Of a stretch of 64,000 nucleotides of DNA, positions 9,726 to 16,417 are shown piece by piece. Below the pieces are notes generated by a model. The model made no database searches. It saw only the letters and a list, made by a program, of their open reading frames with translations, and was not told the origin of the DNA. The stretch covers positions 186,001 to 250,000 of the forward strand of contig JANQPQ010000034.1 in assembly GCA_028285445.1 (NCBI GenBank), written 5' to 3'. The stretch is from Cyclobacteriaceae bacterium. Its GTDB lineage: Bacteria; Bacteroidota; Bacteroidia; Cytophagales; Cyclobacteriaceae. A program made the translations under genes and the position numbers. Positions within the stretch are counted from its first letter, which is position 1. Each line of letters starts with the position of its first letter.

Positions 9726-10293
9726 GCCCCTCCTGGTTTTGTTCGACGATCACGCGTAATCTTTCCAAGGCCCGATAAGTACGCATTTTTGCTCCACTTT
9801 CAGATACATCCAGAATATACGCAATTTCCTTAAATCCTTTGCCTTCGAAAAATCTCAGTTCAAGGGCCATCAGCATATCGGTTGGTAAATCTCTTAAACT
9901 GGCTATTAATTGCTCAATTTGCTCTTCGTTATTTTCTGTGTCGGTCTCATCGAGAATCTCCTTAAACCTATCTTCCTCAAGACTGAATACCATTTTCTTT
10001 TTCCTCTTCTGATAGTACTTGTTAACCTCGTTGGAGGCAATTCTGTAGAGCCAGGCAGAAAAAGGTAGCCCACGAAATTCATACTTTTGTAGGTTCTGCA
10101 TGGCGCGAAGGAAGGTCATTGAAACCAAGTCTGCCGCAACTTGTTCATCATCTGTTCGCCGAAAGATAAATCCAAAAATTCCCTCAAAATGACGATCGTA
10201 AAGCGGGCCGAACTTTCGGCTGTCGTTTTGGGCTGCCTCAACCAAAAGTTGCTCTGCTAGTATTTCTTCCTCAGTAAGCTGATAAAAGGCCAA
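9718..10293 (-). CDS. ECF-type RNA polymerase sigma factor
   Basis: 191 residues from a TTG start. Region 2 lies at about 28-95 (FGPLYDRHFEGIFGFIFRR ... GLPFSAWLYRIASNE). A charged linker precedes region 4 at about 135-185 (LELRFFEGKGFKEIAYIL ... helix-turn-helix ... RTYRALERLR). It would direct RNA polymerase to a dedicated promoter set. It overlaps the 62-residue membrane protein gene. It is a clear paralogue of the sigma at 42430-42990: the stretch GLPFSAWLYRIA is identical and region 4 is closely similar. Its own upstream region shows no obvious -7 box. Confidence 0.93.
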   Translation of the reverse strand: MAFYQLTEEEILAEQLLVEAAQNDSRKFGPLYDRHFEGIFGFIFRRTDDEQVAADLVSMTFLRAMQNLQKYEFRGLPFSAWLYRIASNEVNKYYQKRKKKMVFSLEEDRFKEILDETDTENNEEQIEQLIASLRDLPTDMLMALELRFFEGKGFKEIAYILDVSESGAKMRTYRALERLRVIVEQNQEGHD

Positions 10294-10341
10294 TTTGGGA
10301 CTAGATTTTATCTCATAACCTAGGCATAGAGAAAAGTCACA

Positions 10342-10938
10342 TTAAAGAGATTTAACAATCTCCTTCTTGGAAAGCATTATACTCCACATGCCACAGAGTA
10401 TATCCCCATTGCTGGTATCATCAGCATCTTCGCTATTACCGCTGGAATTTAGGCACTTGCGGCAAAGTTCTGCGGTAGTAATTATAGCACGAGAATACAG
10501 CAACAAATTATCATCAATTTCTTGTACGTTATGGGCGATTTCCTGACCATTGGCGAGGCTGTACTTATAGGCCTCTAAAATCTGCAACTCAATTTCATCG
10601 TCTCCAGGGTGGTCAGGATTTAGCATTTGCAGTTTAGCTCCGTATTCGCTTACCACTGAATCAAGTTTCGCATCTGGTATGAATTCACAAGCCTCTACGC
10701 TCTCAGATTGCAACTTTTCAAGAAATAAATCATCCGCGAGGTTTGCAATTATCTCACCACGTTCGTAAGCAGTCGCAACGATATCAGCATCAGGCACTTG
10801 CTTAATCTCATGGCTCTTCAGCCCCTCAACTGCCGCGGTTTTATTTTTATCATCCATTTGCGGGGTACAGAAAACCGAAAGGCTACTAATGACAATCAGG
10901 AGGGCTTTGGAAAGGCGAGAATTTTTGATCGAATACAT
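10342..10938 (-). CDS. Lipoprotein with degenerate cytochrome-like CxxC
   Basis: 198 residues from an ATG at 10938; a TTG two codons upstream is possible. The N-terminus is a lipoprotein signal (LIVISSLSVFC). Near the end comes AELCRKCLN, then about 25 residues later GMWSIMLSKKEIVKSL. This order resembles DUF3365-type heme lipoproteins, where CxxCH is followed by an IWSV-x-K-x-EV-type ending. Here Leu replaces the heme-ligand His, so covalent heme c with normal His ligation is not expected. Family link is tentative. A -7-like TAACTTCG lies directly upstream (10947-10954), between this gene and the divergent prfA. Confidence 0.7.
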   Translation of the reverse strand: MYSIKNSRLSKALLIVISSLSVFCTPQMDDKNKTAAVEGLKSHEIKQVPDADIVATAYERGEIIANLADDLFLEKLQSESVEACEFIPDAKLDSVVSEYGAKLQMLNPDHPGDDEIELQILEAYKYSLANGQEIAHNVQEIDDNLLLYSRAIITTAELCRKCLNSSGNSEDADDTSNGDILCGMWSIMLSKKEIVKSL

Positions 10939-10965
10939 GAACAAAACGAAGTTAGCGATAATTAT

Positions 10966-10973
10966 TAATTTTG
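10966..10973 (+). promoter_or_regulatory. -7 box (TAATTTTG) of prfA
   Basis: TAATTTTG matches the Bacteroidota housekeeping -7 consensus TAnnTTTG and lies 19 bases before the prfA ATG. I find no TTG at the proper -33 distance, so the box alone is the support. Confidence 0.5.
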
Positions 10974-10992
10974 GACCTCAACAGATGCCATT

Positions 10993-12066
10993 ATGCTAGA
11001 TAAACTAGAAGAGATAAAAGGAAGGTTTGAAGAAGTTGGGAATATGATGATGGAGCCAGACATTATGTCTGACATGGCGAAGTACACCAAACTAAGTAAG
11101 GAGTATAAAGACCTGGAGAAGATAGTTGATAAATACAACGAATATAGCAAAGCGCTTGCCGATGTAGATTCAGCTAAGGAAGTTCTGGCCACTGAGAAGG
11201 ACAACGACTTTAGGGAAATGGCCAAAGCTGAGATAGATGAGCTGACCCCCAAAATCTCGGCGCTTGAGGATGTACTTAAGCAGATGCTTATTCCGAAAGA
11301 TCCTAATGACTCAAAGGACGTGATTATGGAAATTAGAGCGGGTACTGGCGGTGACGAGGCGGCAATTTTCGCGGGGGATCTATTTAGAATGTACCAGCGC
11401 TTTGCCGAAAAGCAAGGTTGGAAGTTATCAATTATCGATTATGCTGAGGGCACGTCAGGTGGCTATAAGGAAGTCGTTAGCTCTATTGCTGGGGCTGATG
11501 TTTATGGCATGATGAAGTTCGAGTCAGGGGTACACAGAGTGCAGCGTGTGCCACAAACTGAAACTCAGGGTAGGGTGCATACTTCCGCTGCCAGTGTAGC
11601 AGTATTACCTGAAATGGATGAAGTGGAAGTGGAGATTGATATGAACGAAGTGAGGAAAGACACGTACTGCTCCTCCGGGCCGGGAGGGCAATCGGTAAAT
11701 ACTACCTACAGTGCGGTGAGATTGACGCATGAGCCTACCGGTATAGTAGTGCAGTGCCAGGACGAGAAGTCTCAAATCAAAAATTTTGATAAAGCACTGA
11801 AGGTACTGCGGTCGCGGTTATATGAGTTGGAGCTTCAAAAACATAACGAAGAAATAGGAGCCCAGCGACGCTCAATGGTGGGAAGTGGAGATCGCTCCGA
11901 TAAGATTCGCACTTACAACTATCCGCAGGGCAGAGTGACAGACCACCGCATTAGCTATTCACAGCATAACCTTCCAACAGTAATGGATGGGGAAATAGCT
12001 GATTTTATTGAGAACTTAAGAATCGCTGAAAACGCAGAAAGGTTGAAGGAGGGGTCTACGGAGTAG
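10993..12066 (+). CDS. prfA: Peptide chain release factor 1
   Basis: 357 residues, standard length. It terminates translation at UAA and UAG. The N-terminal coiled-coil domain 1 (1-100) is followed by the stop-codon-reading domain, where the PxT element of RF1 reads RVPQTETQGRVHTS (PQT rather than the PAT of E. coli). The catalytic GGQ motif is at residues 231-233 (SSGPGGQSVNTT), in the domain that enters the peptidyl-transferase centre, where the Gln is normally methylated. No in-frame UGA or frameshift is present, as expected for RF1. Confidence 0.98.
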   Translation: MLDKLEEIKGRFEEVGNMMMEPDIMSDMAKYTKLSKEYKDLEKIVDKYNEYSKALADVDSAKEVLATEKDNDFREMAKAEIDELTPKISALEDVLKQMLIPKDPNDSKDVIMEIRAGTGGDEAAIFAGDLFRMYQRFAEKQGWKLSIIDYAEGTSGGYKEVVSSIAGADVYGMMKFESGVHRVQRVPQTETQGRVHTSAASVAVLPEMDEVEVEIDMNEVRKDTYCSSGPGGQSVNTTYSAVRLTHEPTGIVVQCQDEKSQIKNFDKALKVLRSRLYELELQKHNEEIGAQRRSMVGSGDRSDKIRTYNYPQGRVTDHRISYSQHNLPTVMDGEIADFIENLRIAENAERLKEGSTE

Positions 12067-12082
12067 CATTGTATATCAGGAA

Positions 12083-12142
12083 GTCATCCTGAACTTGTTT
12101 CAGGATCTTCCAGATAAGATGCTGAAACGAGTTCAGCATGAC
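12083..12142. repeat. REP-like double-hairpin palindrome
   Basis: Two 26-base arms (12083-12108 and 12117-12142) are inverted copies separated by 8 bases and differ at three positions. Each arm is itself a small hairpin (CCTGAAC/GTTTCAGG in the first, GCTGAAAC/GTTCAGC in the second). Two of the three differences fall on opposite sides of the same base pair, so each arm keeps its pairing. An AT-rich stretch of near-repeats (TTCATAA-type, 12154-12185) follows. The element resembles dispersed REP/RAYT-type repeats seen in Bacteroidota. No RAYT transposase is in the window and no second copy was seen. Confidence 0.75.
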
Positions 12143-12206
12143 AGTTCAATTTGAAATTCATAACTCAAAATTCATAATTCTTAATTGCCGTACCCGTTCA
12201 ATAACT

Positions 12207-13565
12207 ATGATAAAGAATGGCTTGATGGTGATTGCTTTGTCGTGGTTAGCCATGAGCTGCGGTCTTACTTCGGAAACACCGAGGCCAGCGGGGAGTCTGC
12301 GGTTTTCAGCAGATACGGTATTCTTTGATACTGTCTTCACTTCCGTTGGAAGTGTCACCAAGCGCCTAAGGGTATTCAACGACAGTAAAGATCCGGTAAC
12401 AATAAATAGCATAGCACTTGGCAGCAGCCAATCACCTTATAGGCTTATTGTCAGTGGTGAAGAAGGAAGTAGTTTTCAAAACACCAGAATTTTAGGCGAA
12501 GACAGTATTTTACTACTGGTTAGTGTGGAGATAAATCCTATGGATGAAGATTTGCCGTTTATAGTTAAGGATTCGATCGTCTTTAATACAGAGCCAACTC
12601 CTCAAGATGTGAAGTTGATATCCTGGGGGCAGGATGCTCATTTCCTCAATGACTCTATTCTGGCCTGCAACACCACCTGGACTGGTGATCGTCCTTACGT
12701 AATCTTTAACTCAGTACTGGTAGATTCACTTTGCCATCTAACAATCGAGGAGGGAGCGCAGATTTTTTCTCATAATGGATCAAGCATATTTGTACAAGGT
12801 ACTATAGATGTGCAGGGTAGTGCTGAGTCCCCGGTGGTGTTTCGAAATGATAGACTTGATGAGAGATTTGAGAATGCTCCGGGCCAATGGCGCGGAATAT
12901 TCTTTTTAGAGGGTAGCAAAGGCAACACCATCAATAATGCAGTAATTCGTAACGCGGAGTTTGGTATTTGGTTGGGAACCCCTGACGAGGATGACGACCC
13001 CGACCTGGTGATCAGAAATTCAATAATCGAGAATATGGCAAACACCGGATTGATAGCCTTTACATCAGACTTGCACGCTGAAAACCTGTTGATTAACAAC
13101 TGCGCCGAATTTGTGCTAGGCAACTTTGCCGGCGGCAACTACAGTTACAACCACTGCACTTTTGCCAATTTCTCGTTCGACTTCTTTCGTCAGCAGCCGT
13201 CAGTAGCCGTTGCAGATAATTTTGTTCTGGCTGACAATTCGGTGATTACCGGCGACATCAACTTGACCCTGACCAATTCTATTATCTGGGGAGGGTTTGC
13301 AGATGAGCTACTGCTAGACCAATCTGCCGGCCAGGGCTTTGTTACTATTTTCGACAGCAACATCATTCGATCATCAATTGCGAATCTTGGAGCCAATGCC
13401 ATCAATGCAGACCCCTTATTTATTGATGCGGCCAATTTCGATTACAGGCTTGACACACTTTCTCCGGCTAAGGATCAAGGCATTACCACCTTGATAACAA
13501 TTGACTTAGATGGAAATATGAGAGATGCTAATCCTGATCTGGGTGCTTATGAAAGGATAGAATGA
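12207..13565 (+). CDS. Beta-helix lipoprotein with choice-of-anchor Q ending
   Basis: 452 residues from the ATG at 12207. I prefer it to an in-frame ATG at 12138 because the longer frame would begin inside the REP-like palindrome and because 12207 gives a clean lipoprotein signal (VIALSWLAMSC). An N-terminal all-beta domain (FSADTVFFDTVFTSVGSV, typical of Bacteroidota Ig-like domains in such proteins) precedes a right-handed beta-helix of repeated NSII/NNAVIRN rungs. It closes with DQGITTLITIDLDGNMRD ... DLGAYERIE, the same closing element as the partial protein at 1-1439. It is likely anchored in the outer membrane and overlaps the next gene by 4 bases. Function is unknown. Confidence 0.85.
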   Translation: MIKNGLMVIALSWLAMSCGLTSETPRPAGSLRFSADTVFFDTVFTSVGSVTKRLRVFNDSKDPVTINSIALGSSQSPYRLIVSGEEGSSFQNTRILGEDSILLLVSVEINPMDEDLPFIVKDSIVFNTEPTPQDVKLISWGQDAHFLNDSILACNTTWTGDRPYVIFNSVLVDSLCHLTIEEGAQIFSHNGSSIFVQGTIDVQGSAESPVVFRNDRLDERFENAPGQWRGIFFLEGSKGNTINNAVIRNAEFGIWLGTPDEDDDPDLVIRNSIIENMANTGLIAFTSDLHAENLLINNCAEFVLGNFAGGNYSYNHCTFANFSFDFFRQQPSVAVADNFVLADNSVITGDINLTLTNSIIWGGFADELLLDQSAGQGFVTIFDSNIIRSSIANLGANAINADPLFIDAANFDYRLDTLSPAKDQGITTLITIDLDGNMRDANPDLGAYERIE

Positions 13566-13984
13566 TAACTGTTCAAAAGGAAATAACGCTTGTTCCTTTG
13601 CCAAGAGGATTTCATCTCATTACAGCAAAAATTGAAAGCCAGCTTTCAGAAATTCGTGACATGAAAGCTGGTATCCTGCAGGTATTCATTAAGCACACCT
13701 CCGCCGGCCTGACGATCAATGAAAATGCTGACCCAACGGTAAGGTCTGACTTTGAAAGCCACTTCAATGTAATGGTTCCGGAGAATTCCCCATATTACCG
13801 GCACACCATGGAAGGCCCAGACGACATGCCCGCCCATATCAAGTCATCTCTTTTGGGAAGCTCCGTTTTTGTGCCGATTACCAACGGCCGACTTAATCTC
13901 GGTACCTGGCAAGGTATTTATCTCTGCGAACACCGAGACCGCGGTGGATCTCGTAAACTGGTACTGACCGCCTGGGGTACCTAA
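13562..13984 (+). CDS. YjbQ family (UPF0047) protein
   Basis: 140 residues, full length for the family. Characteristic stretches are HTSAGLTINENADPTVR, the His-rich HTMEGPDDMPAHIKSSLLG, and LGTWQGIYLCEHRD near the end. Family members form a beta-sandwich trimer with a metal-binding His cluster; some have weak thiamine-phosphate-synthase activity in vitro, so the true role is unsettled. The start overlaps the lipoprotein stop by 4 bases (ATGA), which suggests translational coupling to an unrelated product. Confidence 0.93.
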   Translation: MITVQKEITLVPLPRGFHLITAKIESQLSEIRDMKAGILQVFIKHTSAGLTINENADPTVRSDFESHFNVMVPENSPYYRHTMEGPDDMPAHIKSSLLGSSVFVPITNGRLNLGTWQGIYLCEHRDRGGSRKLVLTAWGT

Positions 13985-14039
13985 TTTTCGGTAGACTTTA
14001 CCAAAACTTAGTGGAGCTAAAAATGCCTAGTTCAAGCGA

Positions 14040-14095
14040 TTGACTGCTATTCCGCAAGGTGCCATTTTTGTTATTTAGAATGATTCTAAATAACA
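14040..14095 (+). promoter_or_regulatory. Promoter with Fur-like palindrome, transcript 1 of iron region
   Basis: A -33 TTG at 14040-14042 and a -7 box CATTTTTG at 14063-14070 are spaced by exactly 20 bases. They run straight into a perfect palindrome with 13-base arms (14069-14081 and 14083-14095; core arm TTATTTAGAAT) around a single central base. A repressor bound here would cover the transcription start. The same design recurs at 15090-15143. The iron-related gene content downstream makes Fur the most likely ligand; that is inference. Confidence 0.75.
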
Positions 14096-14130
14096 TTCTA
14101 TTCGCAGCATTTGCGAGCTTTAGTCCAAAG

Positions 14131-14160
14131 AACTCCACAGCTCATAGGAGCTGGGAGTTT
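14131..14160 (+). promoter_or_regulatory. Leader stem-loop with T-rich tail
   Basis: AACTCCACAGCTC, loop ATAG, then GAGCTGGGAGTT pair over 12 bases with one bulged A. The stem is followed by a T-rich run (TTTCTTGTTTGTTTG), and the coding start comes 25 bases after the stem. It looks like an intrinsic terminator or attenuator inside the 5' leader of the Fur-box transcript. A smaller stem, TCGCA/TGCGA, lies just upstream at about 14102-14116. Confidence 0.5.
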
Positions 14161-14183
14161 CTTGTTTGTTTGAACAGGAGAAC

Positions 14184-14519
14184 ATGCACGAAAAGCACTC
14201 AACTTTCGAAATTTTGTCAGAGACCAGAAATGGATATCTAGGCGTTTGTACTTGTTGCTTGGAATTCAATTTCGCATATAAGAATCTCGTTTTGACCTTC
14301 AATGAGAAAGACATGTTCAGTATTCTTAATTGGCTAGTTGAGAATGAGAATAATCCAGCAAATGTTGTGAATATGCATCACGGCAAAGAGCGCGTCTATG
14401 CTAGTCCAGTAAAGAACATATTCCTAGCTTTTAACATTGATGAATTGAAAGAGATTGATGTATTAATTACAGAGGCTCAAATCCTCTGGGAAGCGAAAGG
14501 GTTAGCCGGTCAAAGGTAG
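14184..14519 (+). CDS. Small CxC/CC protein, DUF6686-like
   Basis: 111 residues from the ATG at 14184, which has a strong AGGAG ribosome site six bases upstream. That is notable in a phylum that mostly lacks such sites; a TTG six codons upstream is less likely. A cysteine cluster (GVCTCCLEF, about residues 21-29) may bind metal. The rest is a small alpha/beta domain (NLVLTFNEKDMFSILNWL). It resembles DUF6686, a family I recall near iron genes in Bacteroidota; this match is tentative. Cytoplasmic by composition. It is transcribed from the Fur-box promoter at 14040-14095 and precedes a CxxCH lipoprotein. Confidence 0.75.
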   Translation: MHEKHSTFEILSETRNGYLGVCTCCLEFNFAYKNLVLTFNEKDMFSILNWLVENENNPANVVNMHHGKERVYASPVKNIFLAFNIDELKEIDVLITEAQILWEAKGLAGQR

Positions 14520-14571
14520 AATACGATCAATAGCTGAAAGTGCATTAGAATCATTTCTTTATTTTTGCCCA

Positions 14572-15048
14572 ATGCCAAAGCAAGTTTCCAGATTTCTTCT
14601 TCCCGCGTCCCTTATTTTTTTCATTTCATCTATTGTTTCCAATTGTAACAGCCCAAAGCAACAACCAATTGATGATGACGAATACCGAGTGCAGCGGACA
14701 ATGGTACTCTACCAGCGTTATTCCCATAAATTGTATTTGGCTGGTAAGGCAGGCAATTGGGGTCTAGCAGAATTCTATGAACATGAATTGGAAGAACTAA
14801 CAGCCGATCTAACCCAGGATAAGATTACCTATGAAGGCAAAGACCTTGGAGCATTGAGCAACGTAATCCTCAGGCCGGCCATTGATAGTGTCGGTAAGGC
14901 CATCCAGTCACAAGAAATTGAGCAATTCCGGAAAGGTTACAACCTAATAATTAAAGCATGCAACAACTGTCACCTTGCCACGGAGCATGATTTCATCAAT
15001 ATAACCATCCCCTCCAACAACCCTTATAATCAGCAGTTTCAGCCCTAA
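14572..15048 (+). CDS. Monoheme c-type lipoprotein (CxxCH)
   Basis: 158 residues. The N-terminal export signal ends at C25 (IVSNCNSP, a loose lipobox). A helical region (50-125) precedes one heme-attachment motif, C130-N-N-C133-H134, in KACNNCHLATEH. A Pro-rich ending (ITIPSNNPYNQQFQP) could supply distal ligands. It would be a periplasmic or outer-membrane electron carrier. It follows the DUF6686-like gene by 52 bases within the iron region. A -7-like TATTTTTG at 14560-14567 may give it its own start. Role in ferric reduction is possible but not shown. Confidence 0.8.
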   Translation: MPKQVSRFLLPASLIFFISSIVSNCNSPKQQPIDDDEYRVQRTMVLYQRYSHKLYLAGKAGNWGLAEFYEHELEELTADLTQDKITYEGKDLGALSNVILRPAIDSVGKAIQSQEIEQFRKGYNLIIKACNNCHLATEHDFINITIPSNNPYNQQFQP

Positions 15049-15064
15049 TACCTAAAATTAGGTA
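15049..15064. repeat. Perfect palindrome after the CxxCH lipoprotein stop
   Basis: TACCTAA-AA-TTAGGTA directly follows the stop codon. The stem is AT-rich and lacks a T-run, so it is a weak terminator; it might be a protein-binding site. Confidence 0.3.
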
Positions 15065-15089
15065 GATGTAAATTGCCCAAATCAGGCTA

Positions 15090-15143
15090 TTGATTGGCAT
15101 TTGTTCTGTTGTCATCTTTGTTATTTAGAATTAGTCTAAATAA
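15090..15143 (+). promoter_or_regulatory. Promoter with Fur-like palindrome, transcript 2 of iron region
   Basis: A -33 TTG at 15090-15092, a 20-base spacer and a -7 box CATCTTTG at 15113-15120 are followed at once by a near-perfect palindrome at 15121-15143. Its left arm TTATTTAGAAT is identical to that of the first promoter, with one mismatch between the arms. The DUF4856 ATG lies 18 bases downstream. Spacing and operator placement are identical to 14040-14095, so both transcripts should respond to the same repressor. Confidence 0.75.
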
Positions 15144-15161
15144 GAATAAGATACTCTAACA

Positions 15162-16388
15162 ATGACAACACGAATACTTTATCTACTCGCTTTGGTGGCA
15201 ATATTCGCCGCCTGTGACGATGAGGACCCGACCCCTTCGGTTGAGGCTCCAGCAACTTACGTTTTCGAAAGAAATGGTGCCACTACAGTTTCCTTTAGTG
15301 GCCAAACCCAGCGGATTGGCATGGGAGAGGAGCTAATTAGCGCTATGAAGGACTTTGGAGTCACTGATGTAGCCATGCTAGAAATGTTTAGGAATCAAAC
15401 GGCAGCTGGAGGCGATGCCAACCCTTTTGATGATTCTGATCTTAATACTTCCTCAAAAAGCATAAAAAGTAAAACAGCTGCTTCCAGAGATTTCTTCTCA
15501 GCCAATACAGTCGAAGCTACTGAAATAAAGGAGGACTTTGAAACCTGGATCAATTCGCAATTTACGGTGGTGTTCCCCAGTCAGAATACGATAGCCACGC
15601 CAGGTGTGGCTGGGCAAATTGCTGATGGTAGTTCAACCAGATATGTAAACGAACAGGGTCTGGAGTTAAATCAGGCCGTGAACAAATCATTGATTGGCGC
15701 CTTAATGGGTGACCAGGCCATGAACCATTATCTCGGAGTTGCTGTGCTCGATGAGGCAGATAACCGCGCCAACAACGATGCTGGTACTACAGCATCGGGC
15801 GAAAACTACACAACTATGGAGCATAAGTGGGATGAGGCTTATGGTTACATCTATGGCACTTCTGCTGATCCAGCCAATCCCAATCCTACTATTGGCGCTG
15901 ATGATAGCTTCTTCAACAAATACATTGGTCGTGTTGAAGGTGACGATGACTTCGCGGGTATAGCTGCTGACATCTGGGATGCCTTCAAGTTGGGAAGAGC
16001 TGCTATCGTTGCAAAAGACTATATCGTAAGAGATGAGCAGGCCGCGATAATCAGAGAAAAGCTTTCGACTGTAATAGCAGTTAGAGCAGTCTATTACCTG
16101 CAGCAAGGTAAAAATGGCCTACCCGCAGACCGTAACGACACGGCGCTTTATGGAGGCGCCTTTCATGATTTTTCAGAAGGATTTGGTTTCATCTATTCGT
16201 TGAGATTTACACGTCAGGCAAGTGGTGATCAACCATACTTTACCAAATCGGAGGTCGATGGATTTTTGGAAGACCTAATGGGCGACGGACAAAACGGGCT
16301 TTGGGATGTGACCGATGCCACCCTTGATGCTATCTCAGAAGCTATCGCTGCGAAATTTGATTTCACTGTTGAACAAGCAGGCTCTTAG
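15162..16388 (+). CDS. DUF4856 lipoprotein of imelysin locus
   Basis: 408 residues with a lipoprotein signal (VAIFAAC, Cys18). The mature chain starts with YVFERNGATTVSFSGQTQRI and has MEHKWDEAYGYIYG and a YYLQQGK segment, typical of the DUF4856 family. That family accompanies imelysin-like proteins in Bacteroidota iron loci and may share the helical imelysin-type fold. Probably an outer-membrane or periplasmic iron-binding or iron-handling lipoprotein. It is the first gene behind the Fur-like promoter, 29 bases before imelysin. Its Asp/Glu-rich helices are consistent with metal binding, but no specific site can be named. Confidence 0.9.
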   Translation: MTTRILYLLALVAIFAACDDEDPTPSVEAPATYVFERNGATTVSFSGQTQRIGMGEELISAMKDFGVTDVAMLEMFRNQTAAGGDANPFDDSDLNTSSKSIKSKTAASRDFFSANTVEATEIKEDFETWINSQFTVVFPSQNTIATPGVAGQIADGSSTRYVNEQGLELNQAVNKSLIGALMGDQAMNHYLGVAVLDEADNRANNDAGTTASGENYTTMEHKWDEAYGYIYGTSADPANPNPTIGADDSFFNKYIGRVEGDDDFAGIAADIWDAFKLGRAAIVAKDYIVRDEQAAIIREKLSTVIAVRAVYYLQQGKNGLPADRNDTALYGGAFHDFSEGFGFIYSLRFTRQASGDQPYFTKSEVDGFLEDLMGDGQNGLWDVTDATLDAISEAIAAKFDFTVEQAGS

Positions 16389-16399
16389 GTTTACTTTTG
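16369..16399 (+). promoter_or_regulatory. Internal promoter before imelysin gene
   Basis: TTG at 16369-16371, a 20-base spacer and TACTTTTG at 16392-16399 match the Bacteroidota promoter model exactly. The ATG follows 18 bases later. There is no Fur-like palindrome here, so imelysin, HTTM and receptor may have basal expression apart from the regulated start at 15090. Confidence 0.6.
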
Positions 16400-16417
16400 C
16401 CCGCTAATTAATTCGAA

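Noticed and set aside
12138-12206. Longer N-terminus of the beta-helix lipoprotein from an ATG at 12138
   Set aside because: The start falls inside the REP-like palindrome and would bury the lipoprotein signal that begins cleanly at 12207.
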